DNA from: Acidisoma cellulosilyticum
GTDB taxonomy: Bacteria > Pseudomonadota > Alphaproteobacteria > Acetobacterales > Acetobacteraceae
DNA length: 64,000 bases
Direction: 5' to 3'
Assembly: GCF_020621385.1 (NCBI RefSeq)
Contig: NZ_JAESVA010000010.1
Coordinates: forward strand, 62,001 to 126,000
The stretch's first letter is position 1; each line of letters opens with the position of its first letter. Positions 24,183-32,935 of this stretch are shown here, piece after piece. A program made the translations under genes and the position numbers. The notes below the pieces were generated by a model that had not been told where the DNA came from, searched no databases, and saw only the letters and a program-made list of their open reading frames with translations.

Positions 24183-24779
24183 ATGAAGGATTACACCGTG
24201 GTTGGCCTCAAGACTCTCTATATTGCCGCAGCTATGGCGTCGGTACTTCCCTCCGCGGCTATGGCCGCCGACACTTTCGCGGTCGATCCGGCCCACACCC
24301 AGACTGTCTTCACCATCAACCATCTGGGCTACTCGATGATCACGGGAAGCTTTCATGACCTGAAGGGAACCCTTTCACTCGATCAGAAGAAGCCGGCGCA
24401 AAGTTCGGTCGATGTCACCATCGGGACGACAAGCATCGATACCGGGTTCGCGTCGCGCGACGATGTGCTGCGATCGAAGGCCTTCTTCGACGCCGCCGAT
24501 TTCCCGACGATGGAGTTCAAAAGCACCCGGGTGGTTTTGACCGGGAAGGAGACCGCGGACGTCCGGGGTGGCCTGACGTTGTTGGGCGTGACCAAGCCTG
24601 TGGTCCTCAAGGTCAAGTTCAACCGGTTGGCTCCCGACCAGATGCGCAACAACGCGGTCGTGGTCGGTTTCACTGGCACAACGACCATCAAGCGGTCGGA
24701 CTTCGGCATGAAGGCGTACCTGCCTTACATCGGCGACGATGTGAAGATCACGGTCAATTTTGAAGGTATCCAGCAGTAG
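24183..24779 (+). CDS. YceI-family periplasmic protein, copy 1
   Basis: A 198-residue protein with a signal peptide cut near AAMAADTF. YceI features include FAVDPAHTQTVFTINHLGYSMITGSF, then SIDTGFASRDDVLRSKAFFDAADFPTMEFKS and RSDFGM. YceI proteins are lipocalin-like and bind isoprenoid quinones or similar lipids. Followed by cytochrome b561 and a second YceI gene, it fits a periplasmic quinone or electron-transfer module. Confidence 0.9.
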   Translation: MKDYTVVGLKTLYIAAAMASVLPSAAMAADTFAVDPAHTQTVFTINHLGYSMITGSFHDLKGTLSLDQKKPAQSSVDVTIGTTSIDTGFASRDDVLRSKAFFDAADFPTMEFKSTRVVLTGKETADVRGGLTLLGVTKPVVLKVKFNRLAPDQMRNNAVVVGFTGTTTIKRSDFGMKAYLPYIGDDVKITVNFEGIQQ

Positions 24780-24804
24780 AGCTGGTCACCTTGGAGGACC
24801 GCCG

Positions 24805-25416
24805 ATGCGCTGGCGCAGCACGACTGAGGATTGGGGCGCGGTCGCCAAGCTGCTCCACTGGGCGATGGCCGTGTGTATTATGCTCATGATCGCCATGGGA
24901 ATCACGATGAGGTGGTTTCTTGGCGGCAATCTGGCGCTTCAATACACTGCCTACCAGCTCCACAAGTCGTTCGGCTTTACGCTATTGCTTCTCGCAGTCG
25001 GACGTCTTCTATGGCGTCTGAGCGCAAAGGCAGTCCCCGCTGCCCCGGACGCCGCCAAGCCGCATGAGCGTTGGCTTGCCAACGGTGTTCATGCAGCACT
25101 CTACATCGCCATGTTCGGCATGCCGATCTCGGGTCTGTTGGCGACGTCCGCGTCTCCGTTGAACGTGCCGACGGTTATTTTTGATTTGTTCACCCTGCCT
25201 CGGCCGATCGGCCCGAATGCCGCCCTCGCGACGCTCTTTTCTGGAATCCATTTCTGGCTCGCCTGTCTCCTTGTGGTTTCGCTGACGCTGCATGTCGCCG
25301 GCGCGATTTGGCACATGGCGGTATTGCACGATGGCGTCCTCCAACGGATGATCCCACGGGGACGCGGCAGCATAAGCGCCGCAAATAGCCCCGCAAGCCC
25401 GCCGAGGCCCTCATGA
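24805..25416 (+). CDS. cytochrome b561
   Basis: A 203-residue membrane protein with four hydrophobic helices and the expected heme histidines, in LLHWAMAV, YQLHKSFGF, GVHAALYIAMFGMPISG and HFWLAC/LTLHVAG. ATG 24805 is preceded by GGAGG (24793-24797). It should pass electrons between membrane quinol and a periplasmic acceptor. Its stop overlaps the next start (ATGA), so it is coupled to the second YceI gene. Confidence 0.88.
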   Translation: MRWRSTTEDWGAVAKLLHWAMAVCIMLMIAMGITMRWFLGGNLALQYTAYQLHKSFGFTLLLLAVGRLLWRLSAKAVPAAPDAAKPHERWLANGVHAALYIAMFGMPISGLLATSASPLNVPTVIFDLFTLPRPIGPNAALATLFSGIHFWLACLLVVSLTLHVAGAIWHMAVLHDGVLQRMIPRGRGSISAANSPASPPRPS

Positions 25417-25997
25417 CGGTGCGAAGGTCAGGCCGAGCGCTCGCCGTCGTTGCATGCCTCACGGCCGCGGCTGGGCCTGCCAGTGCCGCGGATTGGAGCG
25501 TCGATCCCCAGGCGAGCGCTATTCAGTTTCACGCCACAGAGTTCGGGCAACCCTTCTCGGGTGAGTTCGGGCGCTTTGCAGGCCGTATCGCGTTCAATCC
25601 GGGCTCGTCGCCTACAGGCGACGTCACAATCGACATCGATGTCGCCAGCCTGAAGACCGGCGCAGCGGATCGGGACACGCAAGCCCAGGGGACCGACTGG
25701 TTTGCGACCGCGAAGGCTCCGCAGGCCGTGTTTACAGCGGATCGCTTTCGGCGGATCGACGATGTGCATTACGAGGCGTTCGGAAATCTGCTCATCAAGG
25801 GCATACGGGTTCAAATCGTGCTGCCCTTTTCGCTCCATATAGGGCCGGACGGGGTGGCGGAGATGCATGGGACGGTAACGCTCGATCGCCTCGCATTCGG
25901 CCTCGGGACGGGTTCGCTCGCCGACCCCGCGATGGTCGGCCGCCAGGTTGCTGTCGACATCCACCTTCGCGCGACGCCGGAGAGTCCGCACCAATGA
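25413..25997 (+). CDS. YceI-family periplasmic protein, copy 2
   Basis: A 194-residue secreted protein (signal peptide cut near ASAADWSV). The YceI core has AIQFHATEFGQPFSGEFGRF, then SLKTGAADRDTQAQGTDWFATAKAPQAVFTADRF and DRLAFGLG. It is shorter in its motifs than copy 1 and clearly not a recent duplicate. It overlaps cytochrome b561 upstream and pirin downstream by four bases each. Confidence 0.87.
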   Translation: MTVRRSGRALAVVACLTAAAGPASAADWSVDPQASAIQFHATEFGQPFSGEFGRFAGRIAFNPGSSPTGDVTIDIDVASLKTGAADRDTQAQGTDWFATAKAPQAVFTADRFRRIDDVHYEAFGNLLIKGIRVQIVLPFSLHIGPDGVAEMHGTVTLDRLAFGLGTGSLADPAMVGRQVAVDIHLRATPESPHQ

Positions 25998-26878
25998 AAG
26001 CCTTGACCAGTTTTCTTATCCCTCGTGATCCGCGCACTGTGACCCATTCCACCAAGGCGGTTGCCGTTATGGACGGTGACGGCGTGGCCATGAAGCGTGC
26101 AATCGGCCACGGCGCCCTGCCGATGCTGGATCCTTTTCTTTTGCTCGATGACTTCCGGGCTGACGACCTACCCGCGGGTGCAAAGATCCCGGGATTCCCC
26201 GATCATCCGCATCGCGGTTTCGAGACGGTCACCTACATGCTGGCCGGATGCATGCGCCATCAAGACAGCATCGGCACAACGGGCGTCATTGCGGCCGGAG
26301 GCGTGCAGTGGATGACTGCTGGCCGCGGGATCATCCACTCCGAAATGCCCGAACCTGTGGACGGAAACTTGCGGGGGTTCCAGCTCTGGATCAATCTACC
26401 GGCCGCGGAGAAGATGCGAAGGCCTGGCTATCAGGAATACGCTTCAGGTGAGGTCCCTGAAGTCCATTTCGAGACCGGCGCGATCGGTCGATTGATCGCC
26501 GGACGATTGGGTTCCGTATCTGGCGCTGTGCAGGATGTGCCAACCGATCCCCTGTACCTGGACCTGAGGTTATCCGTTGGCGGTTCAGCCACGGTGCCCG
26601 TGCCGACCGGACACAACGCCTTCATCTATGTATACGCTGGTGAGGCGACGGTGGCGGCAGATGAGGGGACCAGACCGGTCAGCTTGCCAAGTGGCGTGGT
26701 TGGCGTCCTCAGCGACGGTGACGGCGTCCAATTACGAACAGACGCGGGGGCAGGCCTGCTGCTCTTGGCCGCGCGCCCTCTTAAGGAGCCTATCGCGCGA
26801 AACGGTCCCTTCGTGATGAACGATCAACGCGAACTCGCACAAGCCTTCGCGGATTATCGAAATGGCGCTTTCCTATGA
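25994..26878 (+). CDS. pirin-family protein
   Basis: A 294-residue double-cupin protein. The N-terminal cupin carries the metal set His-x-His and a later His/Glu, in FPDHPHRGFETVTY and GRGIIHSEMPEP. Many bacterial pirins are quercetinase-like dioxygenases or redox-linked regulators. The start overlaps the upstream YceI stop by four bases. Being in one run with YceI and cytochrome b561, a role with quinones or oxidised aromatics is inferred. Confidence 0.9.
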   Translation: MKALTSFLIPRDPRTVTHSTKAVAVMDGDGVAMKRAIGHGALPMLDPFLLLDDFRADDLPAGAKIPGFPDHPHRGFETVTYMLAGCMRHQDSIGTTGVIAAGGVQWMTAGRGIIHSEMPEPVDGNLRGFQLWINLPAAEKMRRPGYQEYASGEVPEVHFETGAIGRLIAGRLGSVSGAVQDVPTDPLYLDLRLSVGGSATVPVPTGHNAFIYVYAGEATVAADEGTRPVSLPSGVVGVLSDGDGVQLRTDAGAGLLLLAARPLKEPIARNGPFVMNDQRELAQAFADYRNGAFL

Positions 26879-27010
26879 CGACACCTGTGAATTGAACCGG
26901 CCAATCCGTAGTGTCGCTGCCAAACGCCGTGTTGACGGCAAAGTTGGGCGCGGTCAGTTAAGCGATCTGGGCGCCCCTGCACCTGCAGGCCGCCTTGGAA
27001 GGAACTAATC

Positions 27011-27994
27011 TTGGGCGTTATGATAGAAGGTCGTTGGCACGATCGCTGGTACGACACCAAAGCATCCGAAGGCCGCTTCGTCCGGTCCGAGAGTCAGTTC
27101 CGCAACTGGGTGACGCCGGACGGGGAACCGGGCCCGACGGGCTCGGGTGGCTTCAAAGCCGAGCCGGGCCGCTACCATCTCTACGTGGCCCTGGCCTGCC
27201 CCTGGTCGCACCGCACGCTCATGTTCCGTGCTTTGAAAGGGCTTGCCGAGACCATCACCGTCTCGACAACACACTGGTTTATGGGAGCGGAAGGTTGGAC
27301 CTTCGAAGACGGCCCCGGCGTCGTCCCCGATCCGATCCATGGCGCGCGGCGGGTCCACGAGATCTACAAGGCGGCCTCCTCCAGCTATACGGGGCGCGTG
27401 ACCGTGCCGGTCCTCTGGGACAAACAAAACTCCACGATCGTCTCCAATGAGTCGGCGGACATCATCCGCATGATGAACTCGGCGTTCGACGGCGTGGGCG
27501 CGACGGCGGAAGACTTCTACCCCGAACCACTCAGGCCCAATATCGACGCGATCAATTCGGAGATCTACGAGCGTGTCAACAACGGTGTCTACCGGGCCGG
27601 GTTCGCCACCAGTCAGGCGGCCTACGAGGAAGCGGTCATGCCCTTGTTCGTCACCCTCGATCGTCTTGAAGCACTCTTGGGCAAGCAGCGATACCTGTGC
27701 GGCGACAAAGTTACAGAGGCAGATTGGCGGTTGTTCCCGACGTTGGTGCGCTTCGATCCCGTTTATGTCGGCCACTTCAAATGCAACATCCGGCGCCTCT
27801 CGGACTACCCAAATTTATGGGCCTATACGCGGGAACTCTTCCAGTGGCCCGGCATAGGCGAGACGGTCAATTTCGAGCATATAAAGCGGCACTATTACGC
27901 AAGCCATGAAAGCATCAACCCGTCGCGGGTCGTTCCGATCGGGCCCTTTCTTGACTTCGACATGCCGCATAATCGAGGGCGGAGCTGCTCATGA
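27011..27994 (+). CDS. glutathionyl-hydroquinone reductase (Xi-class GST)
   Basis: A 327-residue enzyme. The catalytic Cys is in ALACPWSHR, the Xi-class signature continues through SNESADIIRMMNSAFD, and the C-terminal domain has ADWRLFPTLVRFDPVYVGHFKCN. These enzymes reduce glutathionyl-hydroquinones, as PcpF does in chlorophenol breakdown. TTG 27011 has GGAAGGA six bases upstream; ATG 27020 is the alternative. The hydroxyquinol genes a few kilobases on make this placement sensible. Confidence 0.92.
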   Translation: MGVMIEGRWHDRWYDTKASEGRFVRSESQFRNWVTPDGEPGPTGSGGFKAEPGRYHLYVALACPWSHRTLMFRALKGLAETITVSTTHWFMGAEGWTFEDGPGVVPDPIHGARRVHEIYKAASSSYTGRVTVPVLWDKQNSTIVSNESADIIRMMNSAFDGVGATAEDFYPEPLRPNIDAINSEIYERVNNGVYRAGFATSQAAYEEAVMPLFVTLDRLEALLGKQRYLCGDKVTEADWRLFPTLVRFDPVYVGHFKCNIRRLSDYPNLWAYTRELFQWPGIGETVNFEHIKRHYYASHESINPSRVVPIGPFLDFDMPHNRGRSCS

Positions 27995-28231
27995 GTATTC
28001 CATCCATTTGTATGGCGGTTCAAGACGCAGAAGCAGCCTGAGGCAGCTTCACTTCAATGACCCCAATCAGAGAAGAGCGGGATAGTTCGACCCTAAGTTT
28101 TCACCGCGACTTGGAGCCGTGCCAGATGGCCGTGATGGAACGTGCCTTACGTCAGCTAGGAATGTGCAGGCGGAGACATGGGTGCACCTGCACTTTGGGT
28201 ACGTGTTTCTTTTTCCGAGGCGAACATCATC

Positions 28232-28822
28232 ATGATCAGCAGCAATAGCCGTACCACAGACTACGAGATCAATCCGGTCTTTCTGGACCGTTGGTCACCC
28301 CGGGCCTTCACCGGCGAAGAGATTTCGGAGACCGACCTCCTGCTCCTCCTGGATGCAGCGCGCTGGGCGCCTTCATCCTACAACTCTCAGCCCTGGCGCT
28401 TTCTCTACGCCCGCAAGGGCACGGCGCATTGGGACAAGTTGTTCGGCTTGCTAAACCCATTTAATCAAAGCTGGGTGCAACACGCCTCGGCGCTCGTCAT
28501 CGTCGTCTCCAACTCGACCATGCTGCCACCTGGCGCCGAGAAGCGTGTGCCCTCGCACAGCCATTCCTTTGACGCTGGCGCGGCCTGGGGTTATCTGGCC
28601 CTACAGGCGAGCATGTCCGGCTGGGCAGCCCATGGCATGGTCGGTTTCGATTTCGCCCGTGCCTTTACCGAGCTGAACGTGCCGGAAGGCTATCGCGTTG
28701 AGGCCGCAGTCGCTATCGGCCGCAAGGGCGACAAGTCGATCCTCCCCCCGCAGCTCGCGGAACGCGAAGCGCCAAGCCCTCGTCTCGCACTCTCGGAGAT
28801 AGCTATGGAGGGCGGCTTTTAA
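28232..28822 (+). CDS. nitroreductase-family oxidoreductase
   Basis: A 196-residue flavoprotein starting at ATG 28232. The FMN-binding start is RWSPRAFTGEEIS, followed by AARWAPSSYNSQPWRF, a GxGxxW-like segment (DAGAAWGYLALQASMSG) and a short end. It probably reduces quinones or nitroaromatics with NAD(P)H. It stands alone after about 240 bp with no recognisable gene (27995-28231). Confidence 0.85.
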   Translation: MISSNSRTTDYEINPVFLDRWSPRAFTGEEISETDLLLLLDAARWAPSSYNSQPWRFLYARKGTAHWDKLFGLLNPFNQSWVQHASALVIVVSNSTMLPPGAEKRVPSHSHSFDAGAAWGYLALQASMSGWAAHGMVGFDFARAFTELNVPEGYRVEAAVAIGRKGDKSILPPQLAEREAPSPRLALSEIAMEGGF

Positions 28823-29256
28823 CGCTCAAGGTAATACCGGCATCCGCCACCGTGTTGCCGTAGCTGGCTCGGCGGTGGCGCCGGAAAAGGATGGCCTAAT
28901 TTGAGATCAATCATTGGGATTGATCCGATTAACAGAGTGCTCGATCGCTTCTGTCAGGAGCTATTGAGCACTCAATTCACGAGATCCCGCAATCGACCGG
29001 TCGATCTGGGATAGCAGTTTCGCCGCAGGTCTAACTGCTGCTTCATTGTTCGAGACGAATTTTCCAGGAAAACGCTCAACGCACGCCAACCGACGGCGGC
29101 GCTCTTCCGCATCCAGACCCACGAACCTCATGCCCTGGGCAGCCAACTCGTTTTGCGCTTCCGCTCCACCCAGATCGTAAAAGAGGTTCGCGATACGTGA
29201 AGTGAATATTTGGGCGGAAATTCAAGCTCCTACATCGGCCTAGATACAGCTGGCTT
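28823..29256. other. gap with an unrecognised reverse-strand fragment
   Basis: A reverse frame from about 29215 to 28961 is open but has only one internal ATG (29146). It reads as a charged helical piece (LDAEERRRRLACVERFPG) that I cannot assign. It may be the tail of a lost gene. GC-rich arms around 28848 and 28895 may form a terminator after the nitroreductase. No complete gene is seen. Confidence 0.3.
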
Positions 29257-30342
29257 CTAACGGGATGCTTGCGGCGGCTTCCCTTCCCAGGCGTTCCTCA
29301 GGAGATCGCGAATGGCCTCCAGTTCGAGAGGCCTTGGATTCCAGTAAGCATCTGTCACCGCCAAGTCCGCGGCATGAGCGATGCCCTCTTCGGGCATACC
29401 CAAATCTCGAAGTGATTGCGGCACGCCGATCGACCGGCCGAGGGCGTAGAGCCCATCAGCGGCATCGCTTGCTCCAACGGCCCTGCCGATACACTCCATG
29501 GCAGTGGGGGCTGCATCGGCGTTGTAGGCAACGGCATGAGGAAGCACCACCGCATGCGTCTCCGCATGAGGCAAATTGAAGGTCCCACCCAGTGTATGAC
29601 AAAGTTTGTGGTGCAGGCTCATGCCGACGCTACCAAGACATGCGCCGGCGAGCCACGCACCGTAAAGCGCATCCGAACGACCATCTCGGTCACCGGGCGA
29701 CGTGACGATTTTCGGCAACGCACGTGCCAAGGCCGCGATCGACTGCTCGGCCATGCCGGCAATGATTGGATTGCCGTCTTTAGCGTAAAGCGCCTCGACC
29801 GAATGCGCGATGGCGTTCATCCCCGAAGTTGCGGTCAGGCCGGCCGGAAGGCCAAGCGTGAGATCCACATCATAGACGATGACTTCGGGCAAAACTTTCA
29901 ACGTCTTCTGAGTATGTTTTTGGCCGCCGCTGGTCTCGCCGATAATTGGCGTAGCCTCGGAGCCGGCATATGTCGTTGGAATGATGATCTGAGGCAGGTC
30001 AGTCCGTAGCGCGATAGCCTTGCTGAGGCCTGTGGTCGACCCGCCGCCAAGCGCAACGACGCAATCGGCATCGACTTCCTTCAAGGCTCGAATGGCCGCC
30101 TCGGTAACGTCAACGGGCGTATGCATCGTCGCATTGGAAAACAGCCCTACCGCCAGGGCACCAAGTCGATGAACCAGCGCCTCACCGTTCCCGGTCTGGT
30201 ATGGTGTCGTCAATACCAGCGCCCGAGCTGCTCCCAATGCACTCAGCTCTTCAGCAACCCGGGCAATTGTGCCGAAACCAAAAATCACACGGCTAGGGAG
30301 AGCGACGTAAGTGAAAGGTGTTATAGTCAACTTCCTTGGCAA
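29257..30342 (-). CDS. maleylacetate reductase
   Basis: A 361-residue iron-type alcohol dehydrogenase-fold enzyme. It starts with FTYVALPSRVIFGFGTIARVAEEL, has the dinucleotide loop VVALGGGSTTGLSKA and PTTYAGSEATPI. The metal/active-site part has LHHKLCHTLGGTFNLPHAETHA. It reduces maleylacetate to 3-oxoadipate, the step after hydroxyquinol ring cleavage. The only start after the upstream stop is TTG 30342. The dioxygenase supplying its substrate is at 31999-32871. Confidence 0.9.
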   Translation of the reverse strand: MPRKLTITPFTYVALPSRVIFGFGTIARVAEELSALGAARALVLTTPYQTGNGEALVHRLGALAVGLFSNATMHTPVDVTEAAIRALKEVDADCVVALGGGSTTGLSKAIALRTDLPQIIIPTTYAGSEATPIIGETSGGQKHTQKTLKVLPEVIVYDVDLTLGLPAGLTATSGMNAIAHSVEALYAKDGNPIIAGMAEQSIAALARALPKIVTSPGDRDGRSDALYGAWLAGACLGSVGMSLHHKLCHTLGGTFNLPHAETHAVVLPHAVAYNADAAPTAMECIGRAVGASDAADGLYALGRSIGVPQSLRDLGMPEEGIAHAADLAVTDAYWNPRPLELEAIRDLLRNAWEGKPPQASR

Positions 30343-30464
30343 GCGTGGGCCTTGTCAGCACTAACGCACTTCGTCTCCCTCGATCCTGCACAATTTTGAT
30401 AGAACTGCGGCACAAAGGCGCGGGCACGGCGGCGTTACTCGCATCACGGCCAGGATGACAAGGA

Positions 30465-30681
30465 TGACGCCTATCGGACACATCTTGCGTCGGTGGGCTG
30501 CGTTCGAACTGCGACTGTTGAGCGAAAGCGATCTCTCGATTGCGGCGGTCGCTTTCAATTGTCGATTCTTGCATCAAGAACATCTGGCACGGATGTTCCG
30601 AAATACCCTGGAGCGACGGCAGCAATCTATCGCAAGGAAATCCACTGGGCGCCAAAGACGAGCTTCTGTACCCCGATTTAG
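30465..30681 (+). pseudogene. AraC-family regulator, 3' fragment with frameshift
   Basis: The last AraC helix-turn-helix is readable in one frame (LSESDLSIAAVAFNCRFLHQ, then EHLARMFR). It continues in another frame with KYPGATAAIYRKEIHWAPK, so about one base has been gained or lost near 30602. The upstream part of the gene is missing. The piece resembles the intact AraC protein at 33869-34786 and may be a former paralogue of it. Confidence 0.6.
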
Positions 30682-30688
30682 GACCCCA

Positions 30689-31312
30689 TCATGACAAGCC
30701 AATCATGACATGCTCGCGAAAGGCCTGCCTATCTTGAAGCCGTTCATACCAGGCACGCAGGCGGGGAAGCTCGGGTCCTCGCTCGACCTCGAGTGTGTAC
30801 CAACGATAGGCAAAAATACCGAGCGCGATATCTGCGAGGGTCAGGGCGCCGCCGGCCAGAAACGGCGTCTCCGCCAGGCACTGGTTCAAGGTATCAAAGT
30901 TGGCACGCGCCCGAGCTTCCAATCCTCTGATCGCCTCAAGGTCCCGCGCCGCCGGATCGCACCGGATCAGCGCGATATAGAGCGGGGTCATGACGGTGTT
31001 CAGCGTGCCGAGCTGCCAATCCATCCAGCGTTCGCAATAGGCCCTCGCCGCTGGTTCCGTGGGATAGAAGGGCGACGGTCCGGATTTGTTCGCAAGGTAT
31101 CTTAGGATCGTATTTGATTCCCAAATGACGACCTCGCCATCGATGATCGTCGGCACAAGTCCATTGGGGTTGAGCCGCAAATACTGTGCATCCTTGTTGC
31201 GGCCGAACGCACCGCCATAATCGTGCCGCTCGAACGGCAAGCCCAGCTCGGTGAGGAGCCACAGCACTTTTTGGACGTTGGACGACGAATTTCGGCCGAG
31301 AAGCTTCAGCAT
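30689..31312 (-). CDS. glutathione S-transferase
   Basis: A 207-residue GST. The thioredoxin-like domain has LGRNSSSNVQKVLWLLTELGLPFE and the glutathione-binding NPNGLVPTIIDGE and WESNTILRYLA. The helical domain has FLAGGALTLADIALG. It probably conjugates glutathione or dechlorinates an aromatic substrate. It overlaps the broken GST gene upstream by a few bases. The context of hydroxyquinol genes suggests a part in aromatic breakdown. Confidence 0.9.
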   Translation of the reverse strand: MLKLLGRNSSSNVQKVLWLLTELGLPFERHDYGGAFGRNKDAQYLRLNPNGLVPTIIDGEVVIWESNTILRYLANKSGPSPFYPTEPAARAYCERWMDWQLGTLNTVMTPLYIALIRCDPAARDLEAIRGLEARARANFDTLNQCLAETPFLAGGALTLADIALGIFAYRWYTLEVERGPELPRLRAWYERLQDRQAFREHVMIGLS

Positions 31313-31678
31313 GGGTCTCTCCTAGCAATGGCTGGAATAGCCATGCCGCCCTGGGCGGCGGGCCGCGGCGCAACCGCGTCAAACCAGCGCTTCACATGGG
31401 GGAAAGCCGGCCAATCGACGTCATGAGGCGCGTTCCGGTCGACCCCGGGTAAAGCGCGATGTCGGCAACGCCGCCAGCGTGATCGGCGCGCCCTCCGGTC
31501 CTTCGGGATCGACCAGGACCGGAATTTTGCTGTTTTGGTTGAGCGCGACATATTCGGGTTTGAGCTGCTCATCCTTGGCGATATTTACCGGGCAAAGCTC
31601 ATAAGGCACGCCCAGCTCTTCGGGCATGATGGAGATCTTGCGACCGTCGAGCGTGGCCCAAGTATGGAGCTGAAGCAA
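31306..31678 (-). pseudogene. second glutathione S-transferase, internally deleted and frameshifted
   Basis: The first about 68 residues are a good GST N-terminus (LHTWATLDGRKISIMPEELG, LNQNSKIPVLVDPEGPEG). The frame then changes and a GST C-terminal end appears (WPAFPHVKRWFDAVAPRPA). Roughly 100 residues between the two are missing. A deletion joined both ends out of frame, so no working enzyme is expected. Confidence 0.75.
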
Positions 31679-31690
31679 GATTGGCCCTCG

Positions 31691-31987
31691 TTAACGATCC
31701 GGATTGCCCGTCGTCCAGTCCCACGGCCGGATCTCGACGCTGGAGAATAAATCCTCCTTACGGAAGGGATCGCCAGTCGAGAAGGCTTCAGCGCTCGCGA
31801 GATCCGGCGCCTCGACGATGATCATCGAACCGATCATGGTCGCGCCATCGGATGCTAGTAGGGGGCCGGCGAGCTTGAGGGTGACACCTTGGTGATCGCC
31901 ATGGAGATACTCACGATGAATAGGACGCACCCTGAGGCGTGTCTCCATCATGTTTGGCTTATCGAGGCCGATGATCGCGAAATACAT
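31691..31987 (-). CDS. YCII-family protein (possible dehydrochlorinase), copy 1
   Basis: A 98-residue ferredoxin-like protein. The YCII His/Asp dyad is present: His in RPIHREYLHG and Asp in FSTGDPFRKEDLF. The YCII-family protein TftG is a 5-chloro-2-hydroxyquinone dehydrochlorinase in 2,4,5-T breakdown. This gene lies 11 bp after hydroxyquinol dioxygenase, so a similar role is inferred. Other YCII proteins have unknown roles. Confidence 0.8.
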   Translation of the reverse strand: MYFAIIGLDKPNMMETRLRVRPIHREYLHGDHQGVTLKLAGPLLASDGATMIGSMIIVEAPDLASAEAFSTGDPFRKEDLFSSVEIRPWDWTTGNPDR

Positions 31988-31998
31988 ACCCGATTTCC

Positions 31999-32871
31999 TT
32001 AAGCCTGCGGCGCGAGAGAGAAGGTGTAGTCGAGCGTGAAGAATGGCGCCTCGAGGACCGTGCCGTCGGGTGCCTCACCCCGCTCGTGGCGCTCGTATCG
32101 ACCGACGCACGAACTGCGCACACCGAACACGGCATCGGAATCGAGATAGGTGTCGCCTTCGACAAAGACGTGCGTGACGAGGGTGTCGAAACCGGGCTTC
32201 TGGATCATGAAATGGATATGCGCAGGCCGCATCGGATGACGGTTCGTCGCACGCATGATGTCACCGACGGGACCATCCATCGGGATGGGATAGCTCGTCG
32301 GCATGATCGACCGGAGGCTGAACGAGCCGGCATTGTCGGTACGAAACACGGCGCGAAGCTTCGCGTTTTCGAGTTCCCAATCGGGATTCTGGACGTCGTA
32401 AAAGCCTTCGGCGTCAGCCTGCCAGACATCGACGACGGCATCCACTACGGGCTTTTCGGCACCATCGATGACGCGCCCCCGAATGAAGAGCGGGTCTCCG
32501 ACATATCCGGTCGAGATATCGCCGCCATGTGCGGGCAGTTTCGGAGCACCCTCGATATGGAACGGGCCGAACACGGTCTGCTCCGTCACGCCCTCCCCGC
32601 GGCTATGGTTTTGTGCGACCACGAGCTGAGAGAGACCGAATGTATCGGAGAGCAGCACCATCTCTTGACGAATGTCATTGGACATCTGACCGGTTCTGGT
32701 CAGGAACTTGATACCTTCGAACCACTCTTCTTCAGTCAGGTTCACATCACGAGCGAAATCGTGCAGATGTGTGGCCAGGCTGGCCACGATTTCGCGCAAG
32801 CGGGGGTTCGGCGTCTTTTCGATGCGTCGCAGAAATTCCGCGGTGATGGTGTTTTCATCGAGATTGTGCAT
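31999..32871 (-). CDS. hydroxyquinol 1,2-dioxygenase
   Basis: A 290-residue intradiol ring-cleaving dioxygenase from ATG 32871. The Fe(III) ligands are Tyr158 (GFYDV), Tyr194 (PTSYPIP), His218 and His220 (PAHIHF). The N-terminal helical dimer domain with NPRLREIVASLATHLHDFAR and the substrate-pocket segments fit hydroxyquinol rather than catechol enzymes. It cleaves hydroxyquinol to maleylacetate, which the reductase at 29257-30342 then uses. Length is normal. Confidence 0.92.
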   Translation of the reverse strand: MHNLDENTITAEFLRRIEKTPNPRLREIVASLATHLHDFARDVNLTEEEWFEGIKFLTRTGQMSNDIRQEMVLLSDTFGLSQLVVAQNHSRGEGVTEQTVFGPFHIEGAPKLPAHGGDISTGYVGDPLFIRGRVIDGAEKPVVDAVVDVWQADAEGFYDVQNPDWELENAKLRAVFRTDNAGSFSLRSIMPTSYPIPMDGPVGDIMRATNRHPMRPAHIHFMIQKPGFDTLVTHVFVEGDTYLDSDAVFGVRSSCVGRYERHERGEAPDGTVLEAPFFTLDYTFSLAPQA

Positions 32872-32935
32872 GCCATTGCCTTTCGGTTGATCTTGTGCCC
32901 GAGTTTCTCTGCCGGTCAGTACATATCCTGGCGCG

